From Sipunculus nudus (taxonomy: Eukaryota; Annelida; Sipuncula; Golfingiida; Sipunculidae): a DNA stretch of 64,000 bases. The position numbers and the translations under genes are program-made. The stretch is from assembly GCA_026874595.1 (NCBI GenBank), contig CM049322.1, positions 53,283,386 through 53,347,385 of the forward strand, written 5' to 3'. This document shows positions 1 through 12,659 of the stretch, in pieces (positions within the stretch are counted from its first letter, which is position 1; each line of letters starts with the position of its first letter). The notes beneath the pieces were generated by a model that saw only the letters and a program-made list of their open reading frames with translations, was not told where the DNA came from and did no database searches.

Positions 1-1680
1 TGTTCATGCAGTTAATGAATTTTTTGTTCAATGAATACACAATGTGTTTGTTACTTTCTTTTTAGAAAAAAGTCTTGTTTGGATATGGATTTTGCCTGAA
101 AACAGAATCTACATTGTCGAGCTGGCAGCAAACATATCAGCATAAATCATCTTTATTTGAGGGAGAAGTTTGAACTGATGACATTACTCAATACTGACTG
201 TTAATCCCTTAATGTTCATTTTTTTTGTGACATTGAACAATGATGTCAGGGGCAATATAAATTTGCTAATGGCATATCATTTCAATCTTTTGACTATAGT
301 GTTATATACTAAACTAGAAAGTGTTGCATATCATGTATGAAAATAATCAAAGAGATATCTTTCAATACATGGTGTATACATATATGCCCATTTTGGCTAA
401 TGTCAGTTTTTAACCCATCTGCAGAAATTAAAAAACTTATACATAAGAAATGGGTTTGCCTGGGAGTGCATTAGGATCATTGGAACAAAGAAAATTATCC
501 TTTTCAGTGATGTAATCCACTGTCTAAATGTTCATATGACCAGTAAACCCTCAGCTTTCACAGTTCCAGGTTTGTTAAAAAAAATTACTCTTTCGTTAAG
601 CATTCCCTAATATATTTTAGTGTAATATATATTTCATTCAGTGATATGAATTTTCATGTACATTTTATATTTATTAAAAACAACTGGTAAGTTTATGTGT
701 ATCTGACCATACTATAATATAGAACTTATTATCTAGAATATATGTACAATAAAATTATCATTATTTTGTTTAATCTCATGTTCTACTGTCTTTTAATCAC
801 ATGTGGTACACAATCTTTCTTTTTCCTCTGTATGTGTATGATTAGTTACCATGTGAATGTCATAAAATGTGGTGTCTACTATATTGATCTGAAATGGCTT
901 TGAACCTACATTAAGGCTGACAATGTACATTTATTTGACTAGCTTTGCCCTGGGACCACCTAATTTAATTTTGAAAAGCATGAACTGCAAACAAAACAGG
1001 CTTAACCTGTGCTGTACACATTACTACCTATACTACACAACTCATAATAAGGCATTTCATACATTTGTCTGTGTATTCAAATAAACATATATATATAAAT
1101 ACAAACAAATACATATACAAACATATTTCAGGTAATTTTAAGTGTACAAAGAAGTATCCACATCCTTATCAATGTTGCCAAATTTGTTGTCATGCAATTT
1201 TGTTTTATACATTAATCACACAAGAAACACTTTGGTCTTTTAACATTTGAAATAATATGTATTAACAAAATCAACCATACATTCAAAGTTCAATCATCTG
1301 GTATCTTTATGTCCTGTGATTCACAGGTTGCACAAGCTGAAATATTGCCTTAACATTCTAGGCACATAATGTTATCCCTGTCTTATTACCTATGGGTCTA
1401 AATACTGCAGATCATTTTCCTTTGGGGTCCACTTATTTTATTGTTTATGGCTTAATTATTTTAAGAAACTTTTACAACAAAGTGAGTGAAGTTATTAGTG
1501 GAAAAGTAAGGTCATGACAGACTTAAATATTATATCAATTTAAATTAACAAATTAATATTCAAGGAAACTCTGGTTACACAGCTTTTTGACAACACAACT
1601 GATAACTTTATTTTGAGTACTCAGAATAAGTTGAGTTAAAATATCATTAAATAAAAAATAATTGCATGGAGCACACTTTT
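1..1680. other. AT-rich stretch with no recognisable gene
   Basis: Strongly AT-rich sequence with no open frame that looks coding on either strand. The longest frame (1065-1250) is rich in Tyr, Ile, Asn and Lys codons from AT repeats and has no domain. If a minus-strand gene ends near 1828, this would be its 3' flank; reversed AATAAA-like signals occur (for example about 1436-1441), but they are expected by chance at this base composition. Confidence 0.5.
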
Positions 1681-1698
1681 TTAACAATTTATTATTAT

Positions 1699-1719
1699 GG
1701 GGGGGGGGGGGGGGGGGGG
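1699..1719. repeat. poly-G tract of 21
   Basis: Uninterrupted G run. Similar G or C runs occur at 7852-7861, 11051-11062, 13461-13483, 27127-27142, 27320-27334, 27489-27508, 30092-30108, 46017-46028 and 57865-57876, several of them inside repeat elements. Lengths in an assembly may be inaccurate. Confidence 0.9.
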
Positions 1720-1827
1720 TTGCCCATGGCTCATAAAATATTTATAACTGAAGGCACTGAGTGGAAGTAGGTACAAGGTTGTGCTATTGGTTTAATCACT
1801 GACACACAAATTTAAATAAATCAACTG

Positions 1828-1992
1828 TTAAGAAAATCCAGAACCAAGCTCAAAATTATCTTCAGTGTAAATCTTTGGAACCAGATCTGACAGTGACAGC
1901 AAGCCGGCACACGGGTCCCGCGTTATCGCCTCAGACAGGTGTCTGATTCCGTGCACGTTCCCCTCACTGCACTTGTAGTTGTACCCACTTGA
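1828..1992 (-). CDS. Possible 3' coding exon or small ORF, unknown function
   Basis: On the minus strand an open frame of 54 codons ends in TAA at 1828-1830. It lies in a GC-richer island and uses a varied, protein-like codon set including GNVHGIRHLSEAI and IYTEDNFELGSGF. It is bounded upstream by an in-frame TGA (1993-1995), beyond which the same frame stays open to an ATG at 2286. No good splice acceptor precedes it: the candidate AGs lack a pyrimidine tract. I do not recognise the family. Alternatives are a terminal exon with an unusual acceptor, a decayed gene interrupted by a stop, or chance. It could belong to the same minus-strand gene as the first exon at 24191-24243, but nothing shown here links them. 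Confidence 0.3.
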   Translation of the reverse strand, partial: SSGYNYKCSEGNVHGIRHLSEAITRDPCAGLLSLSDLVPKIYTEDNFELGSGFS

Positions 1993-2286
1993 TCACTGAT
2001 AATCCCTTGCTCTACGTACCCGAGATGGTGCAGGAAGTATGATCAACAATACTTGGACATAATAAATCCCGGCAGAAAAACATAAACGAGAATGAATCCG
2101 ATACGATGAGTTGACAGATACATGGAAAACACCACGTGAAGCTATTGTTTTGGTAATAGTGGTAGCGACCCAGAAACATCTGCGCATGCGCAACGACCAG
2201 GTCATTGTATTCATGCAACCTAAATAAATATGCATGAGCCTGTAAAAGGTTCGTTCCATTACGTTACACACTTTTGTAAGTGGCAT
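1993..2286 (-). other. Open frame upstream of the 1828-1992 ORF, unproven coding
   Basis: Ninety-seven codons from an ATG at 2284-2286 to TGA at 1993-1995, in the same frame as the ORF below it. A different frame (start 2218) also stays open until 2012 and ends near a possible splice donor (G|GTACGT, about 2026), preceded by an acceptor-like TTATTTAG before 2219. Neither translation resembles a family I know, and the two frames compete. The stretch is GC-richer than its surroundings and contains an NRF1-type palindrome, so it may equally be a promoter region. Confidence 0.2.
2181..2192. promoter_or_regulatory. NRF1-type palindrome TGCGCATGCGCA
   Basis: Perfect 12-bp palindrome matching the NRF1 consensus YGCGCAYGCGCR. 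Such sites are typical of housekeeping promoters in animals. It sits in the GC-richer island at 1860-2230. Whether it drives a gene here is inference, since no confident first exon follows on either strand. Confidence 0.4.
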
Positions 2287-2344
2287 ATCAGCTTAAGTTC
2301 ATCAAGACCCAACCCATAAAAACAAATTTGATGACAACCCAACC

Positions 2345-4416
2345 AGCCTTTCATGAGTAATCTGGCAATTTGTGTGTATTTTCCATTATTTCTGGGATGC
2401 TCAAACATACCCCAAAACTCTGAGAATATAGGTCACTGTGACCCTATTTCAGGTTTCTGGGGAGAACTTCTGAGGAACACCCAGGATGTCAAGTTAGAAG
2501 ATTCTGGGCCACATGGTTATGATTTGTGCCCTACTTTGGTATCAAATTTTCAATTATTCTGAGGGGTACTTATAGGCCAAATAGCTCAGAAAATATGGGT
2601 AACAGAGACCTTAATTCACGTTTCCAAGGAGACTTTTCACAGATCTCCTTGGATGTTAAGATTGAAGATTCTAGGAGCAATGGTTACAATTTGAGCCCTG
2701 TTAAGGGACGACCGCATCTTTGAAGGTCTCATAAATAAGCCTTGTGAAAAAAATTGTGTTGAAATCTTTTAAAAATTTAAATGGTGCCACCAGTCCACAA
2801 GAACTGATGAAACACTCCATGATGAATATGCATGCAAAGAATCAGGGTGATTAATGCAATAGTTGTTCAGATACCAGAGTTTTTGTATCAAATTTTTAGT
2901 TATTCTGGGAGGTACTTCTAAGACCCATAGCTCGGAGAATATGGGTAACAGAGACCTAATTTCAGGTTTCCATGGATTTTTTTATGGACCTCCCAGGATG
3001 ACAAAAAAGAAGATTCTTTGAAGGTCTCAAAAATAAAGATAAAAATGCGTAAAAATTCAAAGAAGTCCCGGTGGCACCAGCAGTTTGCAAGAACTGATGA
3101 AACACTCCATGATGCATATGCATGCGAAGAATAATGCCAATCAATGCACTAGTTGTTAAGATACCAGAGCTTTTGTATTAAATTTTTAGTTATTCTGGGG
3201 GGTATTTCTGAGCCCAATAGCTCAGACAATATGGGTGACAGAGACCTAATTTGAGGTTTCCAAGGAGACTTTTCATGGGCGTCCCAACATGTCAAGTAAG
3301 AAGATTCTAGATCTAGATGTTACGATTTGTGCCCTGTTAACAGATGAGTGCATCTTTTAAGGTCTCAAAAATAGAGAAAAAAATAGAAAAAAATCGAAAA
3401 AATACAGGTGGCGCCACCAGTCTGCAGAAACTGATGAAACACTCCATGATCAATATCCATGCAGAGAATCATGGTAATCAATGCATTAATTGTTCAGATA
3501 TTTGAGCTTTTGTATCTAATTTTTCTTTATTCTGGGGGGTACTTCAGAGCCCCATAGCTTGAAGAATATAGGTAATAGAGACCTTATTCAAGAAGACTTT
3601 TCATGGACCTCTCTGAATGTACAGTGAAAAGATTCCAGGTCCAGCAGTTAAGATTTTTGCCCTGTTAACAGATGACAGCATCTTTTGAGGTCTCAAAAAT
3701 AGAGAAAAAAATCATTAAAAAAATTGAAAAAATACAGGTGGCGCCACCAGTCTGCAGCCATTGATGAAACACTCCATGATCAATATCCATGCAGAGAATC
3801 ATGGTGATCAATGCATTAATTGTTCAGATATTTGAGCTTTTGTATCAAATTTTTCTTTATTCTGGGGGGTACTTCGGAGCCCCATAGCTTAAAGAATATG
3901 GGTAATAGAGACCTAATTCCAGGTTTTCAAGAAGGCTTTTCATGGATCTCTCTAAATGTACAGTAAGAAGATTCCAGGTCCAGCTGTTAAGATTTGTGCC
4001 CTGTTAACAGATGACGGCATCTTCTGAGATCTCAAAAATAGAGAAAAAAAATCTTGAAAAATCGAAAAATACAGGTGGCGCCATCAGTCTGCAGAAACTG
4101 ATGAAACACTCCATGATCAATATCCATGCAGAGAATCATGGTGATCAATGAATTTTGAGCTTTTGTATCAAATTTTTCATTATTCTGGGGGGTACTTCGG
4201 AGCCCCATAGCTTGAAGAATATGGGTAACAGAGACCTAATTCCAGGTTTTCAAGGAGATTTTTCATGGACCTCTCTGGAGGTATAGTAAGAAGATTCCAG
4301 GTCCAGTGGTTACAATTTGTGCCTTGTTAACGGACAGACAGCCGGATGGCACGACAGACGACGGACAAAGGGTGATCGCTATAGCTCAGATGACTTACAG
4401 TCAGCTGAGCTAAAAA
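2345..4416 (-). repeat. Tandem array of about 330-bp units with an AGCTCAGCTGA-type end
   Basis: Five units are marked by the anchor TGATGAAACACTCCATGAT near 2804, 3097, 3431, 3761 and 4096 (spacing about 293-335 bp), plus a divergent unit at the left. Units share GGTGGCGCCACCAG-like cores and A-rich tracts. The array ends at 4340-4416 with a CGACGGACAAA stretch and an inverted copy of the 5' signature TTTTTAGCTCAGCTGACT, so the parent element is read on the minus strand. The reverse complement of the same unit recurs at 48743-49740. It is a non-autonomous, array-bearing mobile element, probably Helitron-like by comparison with its relatives in this window. Confidence 0.75.
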
Positions 4417-4570
4417 CAGAATGGTAGGTGGTGCCACCTGTCTGGTCTATGATAAAGCAGTCAAGACAGATAAAATTACAAAATTTAAGGTGGATACATT
4501 CATCCATACCTGAGATAAGTGCAATTTTCATCAAAAACAGATTGATGGATGCTATTAGTCAAGCTTCATG

Positions 4571-6948
4571 AAAACAAGGGACCTATGGGTCACGACGCTC
4601 AGCTGTTATATATGATAAAAAAATATTATTTAGAAATGAGGCACATGCTGGTTTTGTGTGGTAATAAATATAAATATATAAATGAAATATAACTGATATG
4701 ATTATTAAAATAATATTAAAGAATATATTCATGAATGCATTCATGAATACATTTTGAAAGTATTTGCACGAGTATTCATATATTTTCATTTTTACCTGAA
4801 TTCCCATTCTTTATGCAAGAAATTTTATAATGGAGTACAAAATCATATTCGTATTTAAATACAATTACAAAGTATTTGCACCATGTCTGGAATTTATTCA
4901 GTTTTCACCAAACAATGATGTTGAGAATCCAGAATATACCAAATTCACACATGTAAATAATGATCATAAGTATCTGGTGTTATGGCTTTTATTTATATTA
5001 AAAATAACTAAAAAATTCATTTTGGACTAATTTCACATCAATGTACACACTAGACACAGCAGGAATCTAGATTAATATTATCAACTGCATCTTTGTCTAA
5101 TTTCCTTCATATGATCCCTAATGATTAGTAATGAATAATATGATTTACTTCTTTATCATTAAAATTGAACTGAAAAATGCCATAGGTGACTGCATGGTGT
5201 TATTTGGAATATGTGACATTCTACCCATCGATACAAGATTCTTATATCATCAGTAACTGCAAGTTAATTTCCTGTTATTATAAACTAACAAATTCCTTTT
5301 CTATTTTTCTTTAATTTGTTATTAAAAACCAATAAAAATTTATTAACTTATTGTTTTTTGTTATGTTCTTGGTTAAAACTACTAGATGAGTTGGGTTGGA
5401 CACCTGGATCAACTGTGGCTGGCCATAAGCTGCCTGGATTCCATGTATGCCTCGCCTCAAGCGTGCATAATTTGATGAAAGGTCAACAAGGTCAACATAC
5501 AGGTGACTCAAGAGGGGCTGGAGAGAGCCAAAGTCTGACAGGGTCTCATAAAAAACATTAATAAAAGCTACAATTTTTGGCCAATTTCTTTCAGCTTTTT
5601 TAAACTGAAAAGCTGAAATGCTTATGTGTGCATGATATGAAAATTATATCAACAGTGCTCATGGGAAACAAACGTGCCATGGTCACAGTTGGGCAAAATT
5701 TAAGGTACAAATTTTATATTTATACAAAATAAAATTTGAAAAATTCAGAACTAATTTTGGGTATTCAATTGAATCTTGATTAAATAATGTTACATCCCTG
5801 ACAAAAAAATCTCTAGCTTCAGCAATGCTCTTGTTAAGGGAGTAAATATATTTCTTGATTTTTTACAAAGTGCATTATGTTTGGGCCCATAACTTAAAAC
5901 AATTACACAATACTGACATCATTCTGGCATGTGCATAGAGAATGAAAAATATGTATATTATTTATGATTAAAGTCAGATCAGTGGTTTTGATATTAGGCA
6001 GTCTCTAAGTGTAACAATGGGTTTTTAATGGAAAAATGAAGTTTTTCATTAATATCTCTAATGTCCTAGTGACCAAATTCTTGGCATGGTAGGGCATTTT
6101 GGAGACATCTAACTGTATGCCGAATTTAAGGAACTTAGAGCTGAAGCTGGGGAGCTGAGCTCTTGCAAACTGCATAACACTAGCTTGATGTAAACAATAT
6201 GTTACATGGTGCTTGAAAACTTGATTAAAATCTACAGTTTTTGATCAACTGGTTTCAAATTTTTGGTGTTAACAGTTGAAATGCTAACAAAAACAGGCTG
6301 TGAAAATTAAATCCACAGTACTTACAGGAAAAAAACGTGCCATGGTCAAAGTTGGGCAAAATTTAAGGTACCAATTTTTTATTTTTATTAATATTTAAAA
6401 AAATTTAAAAGATCTTCATCTAATTTTGGGTATACAATTTAATTTTGATTAATCAAAGTTATATTACTGGAAAAAAGGTCCATAGCATTAACATTTTTTG
6501 TGTTAAGTGATCAAATATTTTTTCTGATTTTTTACAAAATGCATTATGTTTGGGCCCATAACTTTTTTAAATTAAATAATACAGACATAATTTCTGGCAT
6601 GTACATAGGAACTATATAGAGGAATATTTATGGTAAATATGAGGTAAAACAGATGAGTGGTTTTGATATTAGGCAGTCCTGAAGTGTGAAAATAGGTTTT
6701 TAATAAAAAATTGAGGTTTTTCATTAATTTCTCAAAGGAAAGAAGTTGCAAACACCCAGTTTTCGGCTTGGTAGGAGATCTTGGGGACATCTAACATTAT
6801 GCCGAATTTTGGATTCCTAGGTCTTACGGTTTCAAAACGTGCCACATCTACGGACGGACGGACGGACGGACGGACGGACAGACGGACGGACGACGGACAA
6901 TGGACCACGACTATAGCTCAGATGACTTATAGTCAGCTGAGCTAAAAA
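4571..6948 (-). mobile_element. 2.4-kb Helitron-like element, inverted sister of 34693-37095
   Basis: Read on the minus strand it starts at 6948 with the TTTTTAGCTCAGCTGACT signature, runs through a (CCGT)n microsatellite (6850-6890), and ends at about 4571 with the partly palindromic GACCCATAGGTCCCTTG. The copy at 34693-37095 matches it along its length, including a 72-codon non-functional frame present in both (6572-6790 minus; 34851-35069 plus). Two subrepeats of the element body resemble each other (5580-6150 and 6190-6800). No transposase or helicase is encoded, so it is non-autonomous. The Helitron assignment rests on the 3' hairpin near a CTRR-like end and is an inference. Confidence 0.7.
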
Positions 6949-8033
6949 TTGCAAATGGCACCACAAGACTTCAGTAAGAGGAGGAGCTGTTCAAGATCTA
7001 TGGACATGCAAAATTTGAGCCCAATACATTAAAGCACTCCTGAGATAGGGATTATAATCACTAAGACACACAGATAGCAAACATGAACAAGGGACCCATG
7101 GGTCACAGCACTCAGCTGAAGTTTGAAAAATTTTTGCAAATGCATAATATGTAAAATATTCTATTGTAATGTTTTTCATTTATATAAGCATATGAGAAGC
7201 TAAGAGGAAAAGGGCCCTCCTACTTGGTTATAGTAAAGTTCTAAATATATGATTGCAAAACTAATACTCTGACAAGACTGTCATGAAGAAAAACAGTAAC
7301 AGTTTTGAGTTACTCTGATGCATATGAAAAATTTACAGATGGACAGGCAAGTGGACAGAATGGACTTATACCTTTATTTCACTTTCAAGAGAATAATGCA
7401 TTTAAGTTTATATATAAGCCTATTTTTTAGCATATCCACTTTTTCCATTAATAGTTTATGTCTGATTCATTTTTTTTATTATTTTTTTTTATAAATTTGC
7501 AATAAAAAAACTGAAAATATAAGTTAAAATATTAGAATTTTAAGTTGCAATCATTATATATCCAGAGTGTAGCTCATATTGGGTCATATTATGCATACAC
7601 ATATTTTATTATTTTTAAATCACAAATGTTTAAACTGAATTTAAAAGAAAATAATGCCACAACATGGCATCTACAAGATTATTCCTTGAATCACTATTAA
7701 AAAGTTTTGCACATTGGAGTTTTCAGTACATTCTTAATTTTATTCACTGAATTGAAATAAAAGATTCAGTAAATTAGATAAAATAAAAACATCTTTTCAA
7801 ACTAGATATTTCTTGGCACCGCAGGTGCCATAGTATCGCCAGACAATTAATCCCCCCCCCCTTTAAGAACAGGCCCCCCATCTTAAGCAACAATTAATAT
7901 CAGACCACACTCATAGAAAAGGTCATTCTCATAGAAAAGGTCATGATCCAAATTTCAATATACATCATCCCCTAACCCATGTCTATGTATATGCAAGAAA
8001 TATGTCCATTAGTTTTTGACTTATAATGCTCAC

Positions 8034-10500
8034 AGTACTGTTAAGTGGCAATGATGGGGTATTAAACGGCACGAAAACAAGTAAAAGAATAACAGGTGGC
8101 ACCACCTGTTTCCCGTACATGACAACACTATCCAAGATCTTCGTTCAAGTTGATTTTTGGACCAATCAATGCATCCCTTATTGAGAAATTAATGATTTTG
8201 TGTGATTTTCACCATATATGGCAATATTCAAGGTCAAGGCCACTCATTGGAAAGGTCATGACCCCTATTCAAATAAACATTATCCGATAACCCATATCCA
8301 TGTATATGCATAATATGAAAGAAATTTGTCCATTAGTTTTTGACTTATAATGCTCACATTACTGATAAATGGCAATGATGGGGTATTAAACGGCACAAAA
8401 CAAGTAAAAGAATAACAGGTGGCGCCACCTGTTTCCAGTACATGACAATACTTTCCAAGATCTTCGAACATGTTGATTTTTGGACCAATGCATGCATCCC
8501 TTATTGAGATATTAATGATTTTGTGTAATTTTCACCATATATGGCAATATTCAAGGTCAAGGCCACTCTAATAGGAAAGGTCATGACCCCAATTTATATA
8601 TACATCATCCCATAACCCATGTCTATGTATATGCATAATATGAAAGAAATCCGTCCATTAGTTTTTGACTTATAATGCTCACAGTACTGTTAAGTGGCAA
8701 TGATCGGGTATTAAACGGCACGAAAACAAGTAAAAGAATAACAGGTGGCACCACCTGTTTCCCGTACATGACAACACTATCCAAGATCTTCTTTCAAGTT
8801 GATTTTTGGACCAATCAATGCATCCCTTATTGAGAAATTAATGATTTTGTGTGATTTTCACCATATATGGCAATATTCAAGGTCAAGGCCACTCATTGGA
8901 AAGGTCATGACCCCTATTCAAATAAACATTATCCGATAACCCATATCCATGTATATGCATAATATGAAAGAAATTTGTCCATTAGTTTTTGACTTATAAT
9001 GCTCACAGTACTGATAAATGGCAATGATGGGGTATTAAACGGCACAAAACAAGTAAAAGAATAACAGGTGGCGCCACCTGTTTCCGGTACATGACAATAC
9101 TTTCCAAGATCTTCGAACATGTTGATTTTTGGACCGATGCATGCATCCCTTATTGAGGTATTAATGATTTTGTGTAATTTTCACCATTTATGGCAATATT
9201 CAAGGTCAAGGCCACTCTAATAGGAAAGGTCATGACCCCAATTTATATATACATTATCCCATAACCCATGTCTATGTAAATGCATAATATGAAAGAAATC
9301 TGTCCATTAGTTTTTGACTTAAAATGCTCACAGGTTATAAATGTACTGTTAAGTGGCAATGATGGGGTATTAAACGGCACGAACACAAGTAAAAGAATAA
9401 CAGGTGGCACCACCTGTTTCCGGTACATGACATTACTATCCAAGATCTTGGGTCAAGTTGATTTTTGGACCAATGCATGCATCCCTTATTGAGAAATTAA
9501 TGATTTTGTGTGATTTTCACCATATATGGCAATATTCAAGGTCAAGGCCACTCATTGGAAAGGTCATGACCCCTATTCAAATAAACATTATCCTATAACC
9601 CATATCCATGTATATGCATAATATGAAAGAAATTTGTTCATTAGTTTTTGACTTATAATGCTCACAGTACTGATAAATGGCAATGATGGGGTATTAAACG
9701 GCACAAAACAAGTAAAAGAATAACAGGTGGCACCACCTGTTTCCGGTACATGACAATACTTTCCAAGATCTTCGAACATGTTGATTTTTGGACCAATGCA
9801 TGCATCCCTTATTGAGATATTAATGATTTTGTGTAATTTTCACCATATATGGCAATATTCAAGGTCAAGGCCACTCTAATAGGAAAGGTCATGACCCCAA
9901 TTTATATATACATCATCCCATAACCCATGTCTATGTATATGCATAATATGAAAGAAATCCGTCCATTAGTTTTTGACTTATAATGCTCACAGGTTATAAA
10001 TGTACTGTTGTGGCAATGATGGGGTATTAAACGGCACGAAAACAAGTAAAAGAATAACAGGTGGCGCCACCTGTTTCTGGTACATGACATTACTATCCAA
10101 GATCTTCGGTCAAGTTGATTTTTGGACCAATGCATGCATCCGTTATTGAGAAATTAATGATTTTGTGTGAATTTCACCATATATGGCAATATTCAAGGTC
10201 AAGGCCACTCTCATAGGAAAGGTCATGACCCCAATTTAAATAAACATCATCCCATAACCCATATCTATGTATTTGCATAATATGAAAGAAATCTGTCCAT
10301 TAGTTTTTGACTTATAATGCTCACAGTACTGTCAAGTAGCAATTTTGGGGATATTAAACGGCATGAAAACAAGTAAAGAATAATAGGTGGCGCCACCAGT
10401 TTCTGGAACATGACCACCCTATCCATGATCTTCGATCAACTTGATTTTGGGATCAATCCATGCAAGTATTCTTGAGATATTTAAGAATTTGTGTCATTTT
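8034..10500. repeat. Eight-unit 326-bp tandem array with 650-bp higher-order period
   Basis: The palindrome CAGGTGGCGCCACCTG (or one-base variants) recurs at 8093, 8416, 8742, 9065, 9401, 9724, 10058 and, degenerate, at about 10384. Odd and even units differ consistently: units at 8416, 9065 and 9724 read AATACTTTCCAAGATCTTCG, the others ACTATCCAAGATCTT. The array therefore grew as about 650-bp dimers. Each unit also carries TTCAAGGTCAAGGCCACTC. The short frames seen here (for example 8280-8471, 8929-9120 and 9588-9779 on the minus strand) are repeats of one non-coding sequence. Confidence 0.9.
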
Positions 10501-10662
10501 CCCCAAAATTGAACCTATTCAAGGTCAAGGTCACTCTCCTAGTTGAGGTCATGACCTCATTTTAAATAGGCGTCGTCCTCTCACCCATATCTATACATAT
10601 ACCAAGTTTGGTAAAGATCCATGAAATATTTTTTGAGTTATTGTGTCCAAAAGAAATCTCTG

Positions 10663-10686
10663 CGGCGGCGGCGGCGGCGGCGGCGG
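10663..10686. repeat. (CGG)8 triplet repeat
   Basis: Twenty-four bases of pure CGG near the 5' end of the Helitron-like element. The sister copy has an interrupted version at 55558-55585 (CCG-type on the plus strand), so the triplet run is part of the family rather than a random microsatellite. Confidence 0.85.
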
Positions 10687-12289
10687 AACCGTGCCTAAAC
10701 CATAGTATCTCCAGACTATGTCTGGCGATACAATAAGTATACACACTGTTGGTTGAATGAGGGACAAACAATATCATTGTGCTAATTACTATCTCAGCTA
10801 TAATTTATTACTGGAATTAATAGTCAATTTTACACCTGGTGAAGTTTTTCTTTTCTAAAGTAAGGAATTACTTATTTGATGAACATCCACACTTTCATAC
10901 CAATACACCATACCAATTGTGGACACAATTCAATGTGCTCTTTAATCATTGTAGCCCTGGTGGTACAATACAAAGCCAAAAATTATAGCATAGCCAAGAA
11001 TAAAATAAAATACAGAAAATTATAACATTCATCTAGTTGATGCACCATCTGGGGGGGGGGGGAGTGCAGGGCAGAGGGGAAGCTTGCTAGTAGTGGCCAA
11101 GCTGAGCCAAGGCAGGCTGCCTGGGGTCGGTTACATAATGCAAGTGAAGGATGTACTACTAGGTGGGCTAGAATTAAACAACACTTGACACATGTGGTGT
11201 ATGGAAACTTGAATAAAAGTTACTCTTTTCAATCAATTCCTTTGAAATTTCAGATTTTAAAAGATTAAATCCTTATGTATATATGTTGTGAAAATTAAAT
11301 CAACAGTGCTTACAGGGAAAAAACGTGCCATTGCCAAATAGGACAAAATTTAAGGTAATGATTTTTTATTTATGCTAATAACTTGATAAATTTGCAAAAT
11401 TCAGATCTAATTTTGGGTAAACAATTGAATCTTTATTGAATAAAGTTATATTCCTGAAAAAAAGTCTCCAGCTTCAGCAATTCTAATGTTAGGTGAGTAA
11501 ATATATTTCCTGATTTTTTAAAAATTGCATTATATTTGGGCCCATAACTTCAAAATAATGCCCAATACTGACCGAATTTTTGGTATGTTCATAGAAAATG
11601 TATGGAAGAAAATGAATACTAAATATGATCAAAAACAGATCAGTGGTTTTGATTTTAGGCAGCCTTGAAGTGTAACAATGGCTTTGTAATGGAAAATGGA
11701 GGTTTTTCCTTAATATCTCGAAGGAACGAAGTCCTAATGACCCAATTTTTGGTATGGTAGGAGATTCTGGGGACATCTAATGGTATGCAAAATTTTGGAT
11801 TCCTAGGTCCAACGGTTTTAACACGTGCCTTGTTAACGGATGGACGGACGGACGACGGACAAAAGACCACAACTATAGCTCAGATGACTTATAGTCAGCT
11901 GAGCTAAAAAGATCACATATGGCACCACCAGTCTTGAGTATGAGATGCAGTATCAAGGGTTTACGGACATGCACAATATCAGGATAATACACTGAAGTAC
12001 TCCTGAGATATGGACTATGATCTTTAAGGTGCACAGGTGGACATGCAAAGTAATTAATTACAGATGGTGGTACTCAATCTTTGTCAGGCACCAGTTCATG
12101 TCTGAACCAATAAATATCAAGGGCTTCTAAAAGACTGCTAGGAGTTCTCCTGGCACAACCAAGATTTTGGTAGAACTCAGCTGAAATTGAAAACATAGTG
12201 TCTGAAAAAAAAATAGTTTCGGCCGATACAATTAACATATAACAGTACTAAAGTTTCACTGGCATTCTTACTTATGATGGTTTATTTTG

Positions 12290-12440
12290 TGGTACAATAT
12301 GATTATTGCTACTGCCTCTGCCAGAAAGACATGCTATCACCCTTGTTTGAGTGTGTGTGTGTGAGCGTGTGTGTTTGTTCACAACATAACTCACACTATC
12401 ATTATTAGAATCTCATGAATATTCAGGGCGTTTGGGGGAT
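12290..12440. repeat. Dispersed repeat fragment with (GT)n and TTCACAACATAACTCA
   Basis: A GCCTCTGCCAG-like start, a GT-rich run, TTCACAACATAACTCA and an AATCTCATGAATATT segment. The same order recurs at about 25590-25935 (plus) and 32930-33300 (reverse complement), with a short CCTCCGCCAAGG-type start also near 30249. It is a dispersed family of unknown class. Confidence 0.6.
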
Positions 12441-12659
12441 GGGAGCATGAAAATCCAAAATGAATGGCCTAAAATTAATCACTTTCCAAATATAGATTAT
12501 TCAGTTTCACACAACTTGAAAGAGAAAATTTTTATTAACTTTAATCAGTGTTTAATCCTTGTTTTTTAATCAACAGGAATAATAATTAAAAAAATACCAA
12601 ATTTATTTGAACACTGCTTTATAATAATTTATATAGACATGCTTACATTCCAAAATATT

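Larger units (their letters stand above)
7802..10735 (-). mobile_element. Helitron-like element with central tandem array
   Basis: Read on the minus strand: the 5' end at about 10735 carries a stem-loop (GTATCGCCAGAC paired with GTCTGGAGATAC), followed by a CGG triplet run, an eight-unit array, and a 3' end with the hairpin GGCACCTGCGGTGCC, then AAGAAATAT, then CTAG at 7802-7805 followed by T. A hairpin 9-12 nt before CTRR with T downstream is the canonical Helitron 3' terminus. A second copy with matching ends lies at 55511-57928 on the plus strand. No Rep/helicase ORF is present, so it is non-autonomous. Confidence 0.7.
7087..11910 (-). mobile_element. Element of the AGCTCAGCTGA family, split by a nested element
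   Basis: The 5' signature (minus strand, TTTTTAGCTCAGCTGACT) ends at 11910 beside a CGGACGGACGACGG stretch, and a 3' signature (reverse complement of GACCCATGGGTCCCTTGTT) lies at 7087-7120. The body at 11160-11870 resembles that of 4571-6948. Between them sits another element (7802-10735), so I read this as one element interrupted by a nested insertion. Alternatively the two ends belong to separate truncated copies. Confidence 0.45.

Noticed and set aside
1993-1995. In-frame TGA as a selenocysteine codon
   Set aside because: No redox motif around it and no SECIS-like element recognised; a stop in non-coding or decayed sequence is simpler.
8034-10500. CRISPR-like regular palindromic repeats
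   Set aside because: Period is about 326 bp, units are nearly identical throughout with no unique spacers, and the genome is eukaryotic.
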